Of a DNA stretch of 39,536 bases, positions 38,988-39,536 are shown in pieces. The notes beneath the pieces are model-generated. The model worked only from the letters and a program-made list of their open reading frames with translations. It was not told where the DNA came from and did no database searches. The stretch's first letter is position 1. The number at the start of each line of letters is the position of its first letter. Source of the DNA: a virus. Position numbers and translations under genes: made by a program. Where the stretch lies: IMG/VR virus record IMGVR_UViG_3300042475_005351, positions 1 to 39,536 of that record. The stretch is one strand, 5' to 3'.

Positions 38988-39536
38988 TTATAGTACAGAT
39001 CCGGTATTACCTAAAAGTATAACGTTCGTACGATTGAAGTTATGATATTTCAAACTTCCTTCGCTGTTTAATATAGTACGTATTTCTGTATATTCAGCAG
39101 TTTGAAGATCCCCTGTTGTTCTCTCAATAGAAGAACTATAAGGACCAGTTAATAATAAATCTTCTTCAAAACCTAGTGTACCGCTACCAGCAAAACATAA
39201 ATGATAGGGTGCTAAAGAAGAGCCATCAAAAGGCCATTCAAAATTTAATATATGGCGACCTGTATCTTTATAAGCAACATTCCGAACACCGTAATTTTCA
39301 GTTACTATACACTGTTTAATAAACATACTACCACTTGCGGATTGAGATATGCTAGAGCTTAATTCATAACTATATGGGCTAAAAACATTTGTAACCCTAT
39401 ATAGACCTGAAACCGGAACTGAAGCGGTTATCCCAGACAAGGGTGCAGCATTAATAAAATATGCATTAACTAAATGTCCGGGTTGAAGGTTGTTTTGAAA
39501 TTGTAAAAGAGTTTGATCGTATGTAATAATTACATT
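38988..39536 (-). CDS. Virion structural protein (5' end beyond window)
   Basis: The frame stays open from the right edge of the window to TAA at 38988, giving 182 visible residues. An internal TTG at 39440 is not a convincing start, because the 32 upstream codons (NVIITYDQTLL...) read like protein. The sequence is beta-rich with Ser/Gly/Asn, like the neighbouring structural proteins (for example GLYRVTNVFSPYSYELSSS and DTGRHILNFEWPFDG). No family is recognised. It is probably the upstream member of the same adhesin/tail operon. Confidence 0.7.
   Translation of the reverse strand, partial: NVIITYDQTLLQFQNNLQPGHLVNAYFINAAPLSGITASVPVSGLYRVTNVFSPYSYELSSSISQSASGSMFIKQCIVTENYGVRNVAYKDTGRHILNFEWPFDGSSLAPYHLCFAGSGTLGFEEDLLLTGPYSSSIERTTGDLQTAEYTEIRTILNSEGSLKYHNFNRTNVILLGNTGSVL

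Noticed and set aside
39438-39440. TTG as start of the rightmost gene.
   Set aside because: The frame continues with protein-like codons to the edge, so the gene is truncated by the window.

Overview
The window reads as a stretch of a large, AT-rich, T4-like contractile-tailed phage genome (Caudoviricetes, myovirus morphology). Recognisable T4-type genes are the major capsid protein (gp23-like), scaffold (gp22-like), prohead protease (gp21-like), head-completion nuclease (gp4-like), neck proteins (gp13/gp14-like) and the baseplate hub/spike (gp5-like). Portal, terminase, sheath, tube and replication genes are not seen, so this is only part of the genome. The host cannot be named from the sequence; the M15 endolysin and the tmRNA show only that it is a peptidoglycan-bearing bacterium.

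Layout. (1) 1-4000, + strand: small membrane or hypothetical genes, a 125-nt tRNA-like RNA, an RmuC-family nuclease gene and a holin-like/endolysin lysis pair. (2) 4002-7291, - strand: a run of small genes plus a 413-aa PD-(D/E)xK-like protein. Many begin with a short peptide ending in hydrophobic-x-Glu, resembling the capsid-targeting peptides that T4 gp21 removes from internal head proteins. (3) 7329-8864: a tiny + gene, a small - gene, and a complete phage-encoded tmRNA (ssrA) on the - strand with an unusually long 33-codon tag. (4) 8917-10868, + strand: PhoH-like ATPase and two unknown genes. (5) 10869-20791, - strand: spike tip, gp5-like hub with two inserted wall-degrading domains, a baseplate-type protein, a small basic protein and two repeat-rich tail fibres. 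(6) 20862-21702: two + strand accessory genes ending at a terminator. (7) 21770-25113, - strand: capsid cassette. (8) 25180-26055: a + strand membrane protein. (9) 26052-39536, - strand: head completion, HNH homing endonuclease, neck genes, an acidic candidate core protein, short fibre-like proteins and very large adhesin or baseplate-like proteins, running off the window edge.

A box ATAAATA lies 6-12 nt upstream of the start codon of at least 14 genes, almost only where a gene is not overlapped by its neighbour. It matches the core of the T4 late promoter, but its closeness to the start codon implies nearly leaderless transcripts, or a role in translation initiation.

The most unusual parts are the tmRNA with its long tag, the second tRNA-like RNA, the set of genes with candidate capsid-targeting peptides beside a gp21-type protease, and the split OB-fold hub carrying two hydrolases.
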